Shown: one piece after another, positions 1 to 7,683 of the stretch | Layout of the letters: the number at the start of each line of letters is the position of its first letter | How positions within the stretch are numbered: the first letter of the stretch is position 1 | NCBI RefSeq assembly: GCF_002796605.1 | Contig: NZ_CP024923.1 | Coordinates: forward strand, 4,657,501 to 4,721,500 | Reading direction: 5' to 3' | DNA: 64,000 nucleotides | Source of the DNA: Sphingomonas psychrotolerans | Lineage (GTDB): Bacteria; Pseudomonadota; Alphaproteobacteria; Sphingomonadales; Sphingomonadaceae | Made by a program: the position numbers and the translations under genes | Notes under the pieces: model-generated | The model's database searches: none | Told to the model about the DNA's origin: nothing | What the model saw: the letters and a program-made list of their open reading frames with translations, nothing else

Positions 1-167
1 CGGATCTCGCCAAGGCGGTATGGCCGCCGCTCACCACGATGCGCCAGCCGGTGCGCGAGCTCGCTTATGCCGCGGCCAATCTGATGCTCGTGCCCGACGC
101 CGAGCAGCGAGTCACGCTCGAGCACAAGCTCATGGTGCGCTCGACCACCGGCCCTGCGCCGCGTTAA
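1..167 (+). CDS. LacI-family transcriptional regulator, C-terminal fragment
   Basis: Only the last 54 codons are inside the window; the reading frame enters open at base 3 and stops at TAA 165-167. The peptide contains the stretch PLTTMRQPVREL followed by an Ala-rich helix and LMLVPDAEQRVTLEHKLMVR. This matches the end of the periplasmic-binding-protein-like effector domain of LacI/GalR repressors, where the TTxRQP motif is characteristic. It would be a cytoplasmic DNA-binding repressor of a sugar-responsive operon lying to the left. The effector and target cannot be judged from this fragment. Confidence 0.75.
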   Translation, partial: DLAKAVWPPLTTMRQPVRELAYAAANLMLVPDAEQRVTLEHKLMVRSTTGPAPR

Positions 168-270
168 CCATCCTGTCCGAGCGGTCCCGGGACGAGCTGT
201 CCCACGGATAGACGGGTGTTAACCTTCTTCCGTGCTGGCAATAAAAGTAAACAAGTCGTTAACTGCTGCC

Positions 271-438
271 ATGCAGACTCGTTTCGTCGCCGAGGGCCAG
301 GCCCGCCGCCATCCTTTCCGGGTGCAGATGCGCCGCGTCGTCGCGATCGAGCGCAAGATCAGCGACGACAGCGACTGGAAGCTGTTCGCCCTGAGCTTCA
401 CGGCGTTTTTCGTCTGCTTCTCGACCTTTATCGCCTGA
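271..438 (+). CDS. Small membrane protein, hypothetical (55 aa)
   Basis: A 55-residue reading frame beginning MQTRFVAEGQ. It has a basic N-terminal half (RRHPFRVQMRRVV) and one hydrophobic C-terminal helix (LFALSFTAFFVCFSTFIA), so it would be a single-pass inner membrane protein with a positively charged cytoplasmic head. There is no clear Shine-Dalgarno in front of the ATG and I do not recognise a family. Support comes from the sensible charge and hydrophobicity pattern and from its fit between the LacI stop and the repeat at 460. Function unknown. Confidence 0.55.
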   Translation: MQTRFVAEGQARRHPFRVQMRRVVAIERKISDDSDWKLFALSFTAFFVCFSTFIA

Positions 439-459
439 GGCGTCCCAAGTCCCGTCCCG

Positions 460-537
460 GTGCTCCAGCGAAAGCAGGAGCCCAGAGTCACGGGCGGTGC
501 ACTCGGTTACCCTGGGCTCCTGCTTCCGCAGGAGCAC
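460..537. repeat. REP-like intergenic palindrome, copy 1
   Basis: Two 29-base arms (460-488 and 509-537) are inverted copies with two mismatches, around a 20-base spacer. The core GCGAAAGCAGGAGCCCAGAG is shared in pattern with copies at 4190-4266 and 6656-6746. It lies between the convergent small membrane gene and the MFS gene, so it could also act as a bidirectional transcription stop. Confidence 0.7.
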
Positions 538-544
538 AAGCGCC

Positions 545-1837
545 TCAGGGAATCGGATCGAGCCCGTGGGGCAGGTCCTCGGCCTTGTAGAGCCGCCACG
601 CGCAATAAGCCGAGGCGAGGCACAGCAGGAAGACGATCCAGATCGCGTGAACCACGGCCACGCCGGGGATGTTGGTGAAGCCGAGGATCCCCACCGATCC
701 GGCGACCATCGCCCCCGAATTGACGATGTTGTTTGCGGCTACGGTGCGCGATGTCTGCGACTTGTCCACCGTCGTGGTGAGGAAAGCGTAGAGCGGCACC
801 ACGAACATGCCGCCGGTAATCGCGATCATGCCGAGATCGAGGAGCACGCGCCAGGCGTAGGGCAATGCGAGGAAGTCGGCAGTCTTGAGCAGCGGGCCGT
901 CGCTCACCGGGAAGAAAGCGGCGGCGAAGAAGAAGTCGGCGACGAACAGCGACATCGCCAGCACCGAGGCCGGCGCATATTTCGCCGAGACATGCCCTTT
1001 GAGCATGCGGTTGATGATGATCGAGCCGATCGCGATGCCGACCGAGAAGATTGCGAGGAATACGCTCGCCACGTCCTTTTGCGCGTGGAAGACGTTCTTC
1101 ACCAGCGGTGGGAACAGCACCCCCAGAATAGCGGCGATCGTCCAGAACACGCTGATCGCGACGATCGCGAGATAGAGCCGCGGGATGTGCATCGTCGCGC
1201 GGATCAGCCGGGCCGAGGCGCGGAAGATGTTGTAGTCGAGCTTCAGCTTGGTCAGCGGCGGCGCGGGCGGGATCTGGAGCGAGGCGAACCAGCCGATCAC
1301 CGCCACGCCGACCACCGCGAAGGCCGCGAAGGTCGGGCTGATCAGCCCGCCCGCGATCGTACCGCAGAGGATGGCGATATAGGTGCCGGCCTCGACCATC
1401 CCGGTGCCGCCGAGAACTTCGTCCGCTTCCAGATGCTGCGGGAGCACGGCATATTTGATCGGGCCGAAAAAGGTCGAGTGGATCCCCATGCCGACCAGAG
1501 CGACCAGCATCAGCGGCAGGCTCTTCACGAGGATGCCCAGCGCGCCGACGAGCATGATCAGCACTTCGGCGGCCTTGATGATCCGCATGATCTTCGCTTT
1601 GTCGTAGCTGTCGGCGATCTGCCCGGCGAGCGCGGAGAAGAGGAAGAAGGGGAGGATGAAGATGCCCGTGGCGATCGCGCTGAACTGCGTTTCCTGCTCG
1701 ACCGAGTCGAAGATGTAATAGATTGCGAAGAACACCATCGCGTTCTTGAAGAGATTGTCGTTGAAGGCACCGAGAAACTGCGTGATGAACAGCGGCAGGA
1801 AGCGGCGCTCCTTCATCAACCCGAGCGCACCGATCAT
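545..1837 (-). CDS. MFS transporter, LplT-like (lysophospholipid/acyl-GPE flippase type)
   Basis: 430-residue protein with about 12 hydrophobic segments. The N-terminal stretch FLPLFITQFLGAFNDNLFKNAM is the hallmark of the LplT branch of the major facilitator superfamily, which flips lysophospholipids inward for re-acylation and is often found fused to acyltransferases. Here the transporter stands alone, with no acyltransferase or acyl-ACP synthetase domain in the same frame. I place the start at 1837 (MIGALGLMKE), because residues upstream are Arg/Pro-rich and unlike the family; MKERRFLPLF at 1816 is an alternative. The gene is divergent from pgsA, another phospholipid gene. Substrate is inferred. 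Confidence 0.85.
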   Translation of the reverse strand: MIGALGLMKERRFLPLFITQFLGAFNDNLFKNAMVFFAIYYIFDSVEQETQFSAIATGIFILPFFLFSALAGQIADSYDKAKIMRIIKAAEVLIMLVGALGILVKSLPLMLVALVGMGIHSTFFGPIKYAVLPQHLEADEVLGGTGMVEAGTYIAILCGTIAGGLISPTFAAFAVVGVAVIGWFASLQIPPAPPLTKLKLDYNIFRASARLIRATMHIPRLYLAIVAISVFWTIAAILGVLFPPLVKNVFHAQKDVASVFLAIFSVGIAIGSIIINRMLKGHVSAKYAPASVLAMSLFVADFFFAAAFFPVSDGPLLKTADFLALPYAWRVLLDLGMIAITGGMFVVPLYAFLTTTVDKSQTSRTVAANNIVNSGAMVAGSVGILGFTNIPGVAVVHAIWIVFLLCLASAYCAWRLYKAEDLPHGLDPIP

Positions 1838-1989
1838 ATCGTACCATGTCCTTGAAGCGCGAGGCATGCCCCGCCGAACGACGGGCCCGCATAGCCGAGT
1901 GGCAAGGAACGTATCAACCGCCATATGCGTCCCCTGTCCATGATCAAGACGGTTTCAGCGCCCCCACGAGCAGTGCTAGGAGGCGTGGC

Positions 1990-2544
1990 ATGCTGACGCT
2001 CCCCAATATCCTGACGCTTTCCAGGATCGTGACCGTGCCGCTGCTCGCGGCATTCCTGTGGTGGCCCGAATGGCGAACCGGCTATGCGATCGCCTTCGCG
2101 ATCTATTGCCTGATGGGCATCACCGACTATTTCGACGGCTATCTGGCCCGCGCGCAGGGCACGGTTTCCAAGCTCGGCGTGTTCCTCGATCCGATCGCCG
2201 ACAAGATCATGATCGCCGCGGTGATCCTCATGCTGGTGGGCAAGGGCGTGATTGCCGATTACCACTTGATCGCCGCGCTGATCATCCTGCTGCGCGAGAT
2301 CACGGTCTCGGGGCTGCGCGAATTCCTCGCCCAGCTCCAGGTATCGGTGCCGGTGTCGCAACTCGCCAAATGGAAGACGGCACTCCAGCTCGTCGCGTTC
2401 GGCGCGCTGATCCTGGGACAGGCGCTGCCGCAATATCCGTGGGTGGCGTTGCTCGGGCTGGTCACCTTGTGGAGTGCCGCGGTGCTCACCGCGATCACCG
2501 GCTGGGATTATCTGCGCGTCGGCCTCAAGCACATGGACACGTGA
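1990..2544 (+). CDS. pgsA: CDP-diacylglycerol--glycerol-3-phosphate 3-phosphatidyltransferase
   Basis: 184 residues, typical length for the enzyme that makes phosphatidylglycerol phosphate from CDP-diacylglycerol and glycerol 3-phosphate at the inner membrane. The CDP-alcohol phosphatidyltransferase signature D-x2-D-G-x2-A-R-x8-G-x3-D-x3-D is visible as DYFDGYLAR...GVFLDPIADK near residues 41-67. Several membrane helices follow. The start at 1990 (MLTLPNILTL) has a good AGGAGG-type ribosome site just upstream. The stop overlaps the moaD start (GTGATGG), so the two are translationally coupled. Confidence 0.95.
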   Translation: MLTLPNILTLSRIVTVPLLAAFLWWPEWRTGYAIAFAIYCLMGITDYFDGYLARAQGTVSKLGVFLDPIADKIMIAAVILMLVGKGVIADYHLIAALIILLREITVSGLREFLAQLQVSVPVSQLAKWKTALQLVAFGALILGQALPQYPWVALLGLVTLWSAAVLTAITGWDYLRVGLKHMDT

Positions 2545-2795
2545 TGGACCTGCTCTATTTCGCCTGGGTGCGCGAGCGCGTCGGAACGGGCCATGAACAG
2601 CGCGATCCCCCGGCGACGGTGCTGAGTATCGCCGATCTGATCGCGTGGCTCGCCACGCTGAGCCCGGGCCATGCCGAAGCGATGCGCGAACCCGAACGGT
2701 TGCGCGCCGCGATCGATCAGAAATTCGTGCCGCTCGACGCGCCGCTCGGCAACGCCCGCGAGGTCGCGCTTTTCCCTCCGGTTACCGGCGGATGA
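2544..2795 (+). CDS. moaD: Molybdopterin synthase sulfur carrier subunit
   Basis: 83-residue ubiquitin-fold protein beginning MDLLYFAWVRERVG and ending in the obligatory Gly-Gly (PPVTGG). The terminal glycine is thiocarboxylated and donates sulfur to precursor Z during molybdenum cofactor synthesis. The gene overlaps the pgsA stop by one base and the moaE start by four bases (ATGATC/TGA), so MoaD and MoaE, the two subunits of the synthase, are made together. Confidence 0.95.
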   Translation: MDLLYFAWVRERVGTGHEQRDPPATVLSIADLIAWLATLSPGHAEAMREPERLRAAIDQKFVPLDAPLGNAREVALFPPVTGG

Positions 2796-3229
2796 TCCGC
2801 GTCTCGGTCGATCCCGCGCCGATCGAACTGGCGGTCGAAGTCGCCGCGCTCGAGGAGCGCGGGGCAGGGGGCGTCGCTACGTTCACCGGTCTGGTCCGCG
2901 GCGACGACGGGGTTACTGCGCTCGAACTCGAACATTATCCGGGCATGACCGAACAGGCGCTGATCGCGCTCGCGGAAACCGCGACCGAGCGCTGGTCGCT
3001 GCTCGGAGTGACGATGGTCCACCGCATCGGAGTGATGGTGCAGGGGGACCGCATTGTCTTCGTCGGCACCGCGGCGCATCATCGTCGCGAGGCGCTCGAA
3101 GCCTGCGCATTCCTCATCGACCGGCTCAAGACCGACGCACCGTTCTGGAAGCGCGAGCAGCGGGGCGAGGATGCCCGCTGGGTCGACGCGCGCCATACCG
3201 ACGCGGAAGCTGCGGGGCGCTGGGGCTAA
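2792..3229 (+). CDS. moaE: Molybdopterin synthase catalytic subunit
   Basis: 145 residues, standard MoaE length. It carries the family signatures GGVATFTGLVRG near the N-terminus, ALELEHYPGM, and the active-site region KTDAPFWKRE with the conserved lysines. Together with MoaD it converts cyclic pyranopterin monophosphate to molybdopterin in the cytoplasm. The start ATG at 2792 overlaps the moaD stop, giving tight coupling. Other moa or mob genes are not in this window. Confidence 0.95.
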   Translation: MIRVSVDPAPIELAVEVAALEERGAGGVATFTGLVRGDDGVTALELEHYPGMTEQALIALAETATERWSLLGVTMVHRIGVMVQGDRIVFVGTAAHHRREALEACAFLIDRLKTDAPFWKREQRGEDARWVDARHTDAEAAGRWG

Positions 3230-3238
3230 TCCAAGAAC

Positions 3239-4138
3239 CTACCGCGTCTGCGCAAGAACCTCGGCCAGCAGCCGAAAGTCGCGTTCGCGGGGAGAGGCCT
3301 TACGCCACACCAAAGCGATTTGCCGCGATGCATTCTCGGCGTCGAGCGGTCGTGCGGTCACGCGGGTATGCTCGAGGATCCCCGCGTCGATCGCCATCTG
3401 CGGCAGCATCGTCACGCCGAGGCCGTTATCCACCATCTGCACCATCGTGTGCAGCGACGTTCCCAGCATCGTCGCCTCGGCGCGCAATTCTGGGCGGTTG
3501 CACGCCGCCAGTGCATGGTCCTTCAGGCAATGCCCGTCCTCGAGCATCAGCAGCCGGTTGGGGTCGATATCCGCGGGGCGGATCGTTGGCGTCGGGTCCA
3601 TCTCCCCTTCCGGAAACGCGACGAACAGGCGGTCGTCGAACAAAGGCGCCGCCTCGACTTCGCCGCAGCCGAAGGGGAGGGCGAGCAAAACGCAATCGGT
3701 GCGCCCATGATGGAGTTGCTCGCATGCCTGGCCGCTGGTCTCCTCGCGCAGGAACAACTTCAGATCGGGATATTCGCGCCGCAGCCGTGGCAGGATCCGC
3801 GGAAGCAGGAACGGGGCGATCGTCGGGATCACGCTCATCCGCATCTCGCCCGAAAGCGGCCGCCCGGCAACGCGCGCGAGATCGCCGAGTTCGTCGGCCT
3901 CGCGCAGCACCCGCCGCGCCTTCTCGACGATTCGCTCGCCCAAAGGCGTGAACCGGACCACCCGGCGGGTCCGTTCGACCAGCACCACGCCGATCAGCGT
4001 CTCAAGTTCGCGAATCCCGGCGGAGAGAGTCGACTGGGTGACGAAGCTGGCCTCCGCCGCGCGGCCAAAATGGCCGGAATCGTGCAGCGCGACGAGGTAT
4101 TGGAGCTGCTTGAGCGTCGGGAGGTAGGTTGCGGCCAC
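3239..4138 (-). CDS. oxyR: Hydrogen peroxide-sensing LysR-type regulator OxyR
   Basis: 299 residues with an N-terminal winged helix (PTLKQLQYLVALHDSGHFGRAA) and a LysR substrate domain. Cys204 and Cys213 sit in GHCLKDHAL-AAC with the nine-residue spacing of the peroxide-sensing Cys199/Cys208 pair of E. coli OxyR, separating it from ordinary LysR regulators. The adjacent ahpC and ahpF genes on the same strand are classical OxyR targets. A candidate operator lies immediately before its own start (4141-4155), which would fit autorepression. It reads in the same direction as ahpC-ahpF but is separated from them by a REP-like palindrome. Confidence 0.93.
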   Translation of the reverse strand: MAATYLPTLKQLQYLVALHDSGHFGRAAEASFVTQSTLSAGIRELETLIGVVLVERTRRVVRFTPLGERIVEKARRVLREADELGDLARVAGRPLSGEMRMSVIPTIAPFLLPRILPRLRREYPDLKLFLREETSGQACEQLHHGRTDCVLLALPFGCGEVEAAPLFDDRLFVAFPEGEMDPTPTIRPADIDPNRLLMLEDGHCLKDHALAACNRPELRAEATMLGTSLHTMVQMVDNGLGVTMLPQMAIDAGILEHTRVTARPLDAENASRQIALVWRKASPRERDFRLLAEVLAQTR

Positions 4139-4140
4139 TG

Positions 4141-4155
4141 ATCGCCTCTATCGAT
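4141..4155. promoter_or_regulatory. Candidate OxyR operator at the oxyR promoter
   Basis: The palindrome ATCG-N7-CGAT lies 3 to 17 bases before the oxyR start, followed by another ATCG half at 4159-4162. The same ATCG-N7-CGAT arrangement occurs upstream of ahpC (6609-6623). LysR regulators bind interrupted palindromes of this size. GATCG is common in this genome, so chance matches are possible. Confidence 0.4.
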
Positions 4156-4189
4156 TGTATCGGCGTATATAAGTGATTCTTTCTCTTAC

Positions 4190-4266
4190 GTCATCCGGCG
4201 AAGGCCGGGATCCAGAGCCACGGGCGATGATGGTTGGAGCCCCGGTCCAACGTTCGCCAGGATGAC
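4190..4266. repeat. REP-like intergenic palindrome, copy 2
   Basis: The left arm starting at 4190 (GTCATCCGGCGAAGGCCGGG) and the right arm ending at 4266 are imperfect inverted copies. They share with copies 1 and 3 the pattern GCGAA-x-GC-x-GG-xx-CCAGAG followed by CACGGG in copies 1 and 2. It occupies the whole gap between oxyR and ahpF. Confidence 0.7.
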
Positions 4267-4274
4267 AATAAGCG

Positions 4275-5854
4275 TCAGGCCGCCGCTTCGATCAGTTCCT
4301 CCGCCGGCAGCCGGATCAGATAGTCGAACGCCGAAAGCGCCGCGGTGGATCCCGCTCCCATCGCGATGACGATCTGCTTGTACGGCACCGTCGTCGCGTC
4401 GCCCGCGGCGAAGATCCCCCGCTGCGAAGTCTCGCCGCGCGCGTCGATCTCGATCTCGCCGCGCGGGCTCAGCGCCACGGCGTCCTTGAGCCATTCGGTG
4501 TTCGGCACCAGCCCGATCTGGACGAAGATCCCTTCGAGGGCGACTTCGTGCGAGGTGCCGTGGTTGCGGTCCTTGTAGACCAGCCCGATCACTTTCTCGC
4601 CGTCGCCGCGCACTTCGGTGGTCAGCGCCGAGGTGATCACATTGACGTTCGGCAGAGTAGCCAGCTTGCGCTGAAGCACTGCGTCGGCGCGCAAGTCGGT
4701 GTCATATTCGATCAGCGTCACGTGCGCGACGATTCCGGCGAGATCGATCGCCGCCTCGACTCCCGAATTGCCGCCGCCGATTACCGCGACGCGCTTGCCC
4801 TTGTACAAAGGCCCGTCGCAATGCGGGCAATAAGCGACGCCCTTGTTGCGATACTGGTCCTCGCCGGGAACCCCCATCTGCCGCCAGCGCGCGCCGGTCG
4901 ACAGGATCAGCGTCCGCGCCTTGAGGCTTGCGCCGTTGGCCAGCCGCACTTCGTGCAGCCCGCCCTCGATTGGTGCCGGGATCAATTTCTCGGCGCGCTG
5001 GAGGTTCATCACGTCGACATCGTAATCCTTGACGTGCTGCTCGAGATGCGCGGCCAGCTTGGGGCCTTCGGTATGCGGCACCGAAATGAAGTTCTCGATC
5101 GCCATCGTGTCGAGTACCTGTCCGCCGAAGCGCTCGGCGGCGATGCCGGTGCGGATGCCCTTGCGCGCCGCGTAGATCGCCGCCGCGGCGCCTGCCGGCC
5201 CCCGCCGATCACCAGCACGTCGAACGCATCCTTGGTCTTGATCTTCTCGGCCGCGCGCGCCTCGGCGCCGGTGTCGAGCTTGGCGACGATTTGCTCGAGC
5301 TCCATCCGGCCCTGACCGAATGGCTCACCATTGAGAAACACCGTCGGCACCGCCATCACCTTGCGGCTCTCGACTTCGTCCTGGAACAAGGCGCCGTCGA
5401 TCGCGACGTGCTTGATCCGCGGATTGAGCACCGCCATCAGGTTGAGCGCCTGCACCACGTCGGGGCAGTTCTGGCACGACAGCGAGAAATAGGTCTCGAA
5501 TGCGAAGTCGCCATCGAGGTCCTTGACCTGATCGATCAGTTCCTGCGCTGCGCGCGACGGATGCCCGCCGACCTGCAGCAGCGCTAGTACCAGCGAAGTG
5601 AATTCATGCCCCATCGGCAGGCCCGCGAAGCGCACCCCGATATCGGTGCCGGCGCGGCGGATCATGAAGCTGGGCTTGCGCGCATCGTCCTTGCGAACGA
5701 CGCTAATGTCGTCCGACAGCGCCGCGATGTCGTTCAACAGTCGCTCGAGCTCGCCCGACTTGGCATCGTCGCCCAAGCTGGCGACCAGCTCGATCGGCTG
5801 CTTGATGTTGACCAGATAGGTCTTGAGCTGTTGCGTCAGATTGGCGTCGAGCAT
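4275..5854 (-). pseudogene. ahpF: Alkyl hydroperoxide reductase subunit F, interrupted by a -1 frameshift
   Basis: The AhpF coding sequence is present end to end but in two frames. The N-terminal part starts at 5854 ([10 protein letters not shown], good GGAG ribosome site) and holds the two thioredoxin-like folds with the redox pair SCQNC. It runs to the FAD-binding loop DVLVIGGG, where one base is missing near 5197-5198, so the expected PAGAAAA continues in another frame. The C-terminal part (4275 to about 5196) has the ERF-GGQ region, the NADH loop IGGGNSG and the active-site CPHC. With the base restored the product would be 526 residues, normal for the flavoprotein that reduces AhpC with NADH. 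The deletion lies beside a run of five C, so a sequencing error is a real possibility. Everything else in both halves is well conserved. Confidence 0.85.
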
Positions 5855-5918
5855 GGCGAACTCCGAAACTTGAAACAAAACGACCCGGGATGAACCGAAA
5901 TCCACCCCGGGCCGCATG

Positions 5919-5950
5919 GGCGCCCCCACAAGGGGGGAGGGAGGGGCGCC
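5919..5950 (-). promoter_or_regulatory. Hairpin between ahpC and ahpF
   Basis: GGCGCCCC (5919-5926) and GGGGCGCC (5943-5950) form a perfect 8-bp stem. A competing inner stem CCCCC/GGGGG (5923-5927 with 5932-5936 or 5933-5937) closes a short loop. The hairpin lies after the ahpC stop and before ahpF. No T-run follows, so it would serve as an mRNA stabiliser or partial attenuator rather than a strong terminator, consistent with AhpC being needed in excess over AhpF. Confidence 0.5.
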
Positions 5951-5957
5951 TTGGGGG

Positions 5958-6521
5958 TTAGATCTTGCCGACGAGGTCGAGCGAAGGCGCGAGCGTCGCT
6001 TCGCCCTCTTCCCACTTGGCCGGGCAGACTTCGCCCGGATGCGCGGCGATATACTGCGCGGCCTTGATCTTGCGGAGCAGTTCGGCGGCGTTGCGGCCGA
6101 CGCCTTCCGACGTGATCTCGACCAGCTGGATCACGCCCTCGGGATCGACCACGAAGGTGCCGCGGTCGGCGAGGCCCTGACCTTCACGCAGCACCTGGAA
6201 ATTGGTGCTGAGATTGTGGTTCTGGTCGCCGAGCATATAGTAATTGATCTTGCCGATCGCCGGCGAGGTATCGTGCCACGCCTTGTGGCTGAAATGCGTG
6301 TCGGTCGACACCGAATAGACTTCGACGCCCATCTTCTGGAGCTGCGGATAGATGTCGGCGAGGTCCTCGAGCTCGGTCGGGCACACGAAGGTGAAGTCCG
6401 CCGGATAGAAGAAGAACACGGCCCATTTGCCGCGGGTGTCGGCGTCGGTAACCTCGACGAACTTGCCTTCCTTATAGGCCTGTGCGGTGAAAGGCAGAAT
6501 CATGCTTCCGATAAGCGCCAT
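5958..6521 (-). CDS. ahpC: Alkyl hydroperoxide reductase subunit C (typical 2-Cys peroxiredoxin)
   Basis: 187 residues, the standard AhpC length. The peroxidatic cysteine is Cys47 in [11 protein letters not shown] and the resolving cysteine is Cys166 in [10 protein letters not shown]. It reduces hydrogen peroxide and organic peroxides in the cytoplasm and is recycled by AhpF. The start at 6521 ([11 protein letters not shown]) has a strong GGAGG ribosome site. It is the first gene of the ahpC-ahpF pair, with oxyR downstream and a putative OxyR site upstream. Confidence 0.97.
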   Translation of the reverse strand: MALIGSMILPFTAQAYKEGKFVEVTDADTRGKWAVFFFYPADFTFVCPTELEDLADIYPQLQKMGVEVYSVSTDTHFSHKAWHDTSPAIGKINYYMLGDQNHNLSTNFQVLREGQGLADRGTFVVDPEGVIQLVEITSEGVGRNAAELLRKIKAAQYIAAHPGEVCPAKWEEGEATLAPSLDLVGKI

Positions 6522-6608
6522 GCGAATTTTCCTCCAAAGGCGTTGTGTTGCAATGCGGGATATAGGCGCGCTGCACCGCAATGCTAATGGGAACCTTCAC
6601 TCGCTTTG

Positions 6609-6623
6609 ATCGAGTAAGGCGAT
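6609..6623. promoter_or_regulatory. Candidate OxyR operator upstream of ahpC
   Basis: ATCG-N7-CGAT at 6609-6623, with a further ATCG at 6640-6643, 88 to 122 bases before the ahpC start. It is the same arrangement as the site in front of oxyR. Support is the repeated pattern at two promoters expected to bind OxyR; the background frequency of ATCG here is high. Confidence 0.45.
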
Positions 6624-6655
6624 CAATGGCGGGCAATTGATCGAACAGGCCTCTC

Positions 6656-6746
6656 GTCCGTCACCCCGGCGAAAGCGGGGGCCCAGAGCCAAGCAGGACT
6701 GTCTGTGAAAGGCAACTCTGGATCCCAGCGTTTGCCGGATGACGGA
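6656..6746. repeat. REP-like intergenic palindrome, copy 3
   Basis: The left arm (about 6656-6690, with GTCACCCCGGCGAAAGCGGG) and the right arm (about 6717-6746) are imperfect inverted copies around a 26-base spacer. The outer GTCA(C/T)CC...GGATGAC ends match copy 2. It lies between the TauE/SafE gene and the ahpC promoter region. Confidence 0.7.
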
Positions 6747-6766
6747 AACTAGGAGCGGGCCGCTTC

Positions 6767-7525
6767 TTACCGCACCGCAAGATAAAGATTGTACACGCTG
6801 GTCAGCGTGAGCACCACGCCGACCATCAGCATCAGTCGCTTGGGCTCGACTCGCTTCGCCAGCAATGCCCCGAACGGTGCCGCGATCACGCCGCCGATCA
6901 GCAGGCCGATCGTGGCAAGCGTGAACGCCTCCCATCCCAATTGGGTGATGAAGGTCGCCGAGATGGTCGTCGTCACGAAGAACTCGGCGGTATTGACCGT
7001 GCCGATCGTCATGCGCGGGCTCGATCCCTGGACGAGCAGGTTCGAAGTCACCACCGGACCCCAGCCGCCGCCGCCCGCAGCGTCGAGGAACCCGCCGGCG
7101 AGGCCGAGAGGCTCGACGATCTTCGGGCTGCGCTCCTGCGGCGGATAATGCTGCGCGCGCCAGAGCAGGTACAGCCCGATCGCGGTCAGATAAGCGAGGA
7201 TGAACGGTTTGGCGGTGGCCGCGTCGATGTTCGAGAGCACATAGGCGCCCAGCGCCCCACCGATCACGCCGGGGATCGCGATCCGCAGGAACAGCTTCCA
7301 GTTGACGTTCTTGTGGAGCGCGTGGCTGACCCCGGAGACCGCAGTGGTGAAGGTCTCGACGGTGTGGACGCCCGCCGATGCCATCGCGGGCGGCACGCCG
7401 AGGCTCAGCAGCAAGGTGTTCGAAATGACGCCGAACGCCATGCCCAGCGCGCCATCGACCATCTGCGCGGCAAAGCCCACGGCGATGAAGGGAAGCAGCG
7501 CCGTGAGGTCAATTCCGAAGATCAT
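6767..7525 (-). CDS. TauE/SafE (TSUP) family membrane transporter
   Basis: 252 residues with seven to eight hydrophobic segments. The TSUP repeats show as FAAQMVDGALGMAFG near the N-terminus and GLAGGFLDAAGGGGWGP in the second half. The family exports or imports sulfite, sulfonates or related anions across the inner membrane. The start at 7525 (MIFGIDLTAL) begins directly at the first helix; upstream codons give a non-hydrophobic, Arg-rich tail and are rejected. It is divergent from the cysteine-synthesis gene cysE, which supports a sulfur-anion role, but the substrate is not shown by sequence. Confidence 0.88.
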   Translation of the reverse strand: MIFGIDLTALLPFIAVGFAAQMVDGALGMAFGVISNTLLLSLGVPPAMASAGVHTVETFTTAVSGVSHALHKNVNWKLFLRIAIPGVIGGALGAYVLSNIDAATAKPFILAYLTAIGLYLLWRAQHYPPQERSPKIVEPLGLAGGFLDAAGGGGWGPVVTSNLLVQGSSPRMTIGTVNTAEFFVTTTISATFITQLGWEAFTLATIGLLIGGVIAAPFGALLAKRVEPKRLMLMVGVVLTLTSVYNLYLAVR

Positions 7526-7683
7526 CCGCGCCCCTGCATCCACCTGTTGGACGCGCAGGAATGCCGCGTCGATCGAATTCCTACAAGATACATCGTGTTT
7601 AGGCGGGACAAGCGCGAAGACGGGCCGTTCTGGAAATTCGGCGCAACGTGCATTAAATGAACGCGACAAAGGGGAACCCGGCC

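Noticed and set aside
497..1892. Long open frames on both strands over the MFS gene
   Set aside because: They are Arg/Asp/Glu/His-rich or Arg/Pro-rich products of a GC-rich codon bias opposite the real membrane protein, with no hydrophobic segments or motifs.
1884..1960. Stretch resembling the start of a serine/leucine tRNA (GCCGAGTGGCAAGG)
   Set aside because: Only the D-arm-like piece fits. There is no anticodon stem at the right distance, no GTTCGAATCC T-arm and no matching acceptor stem.
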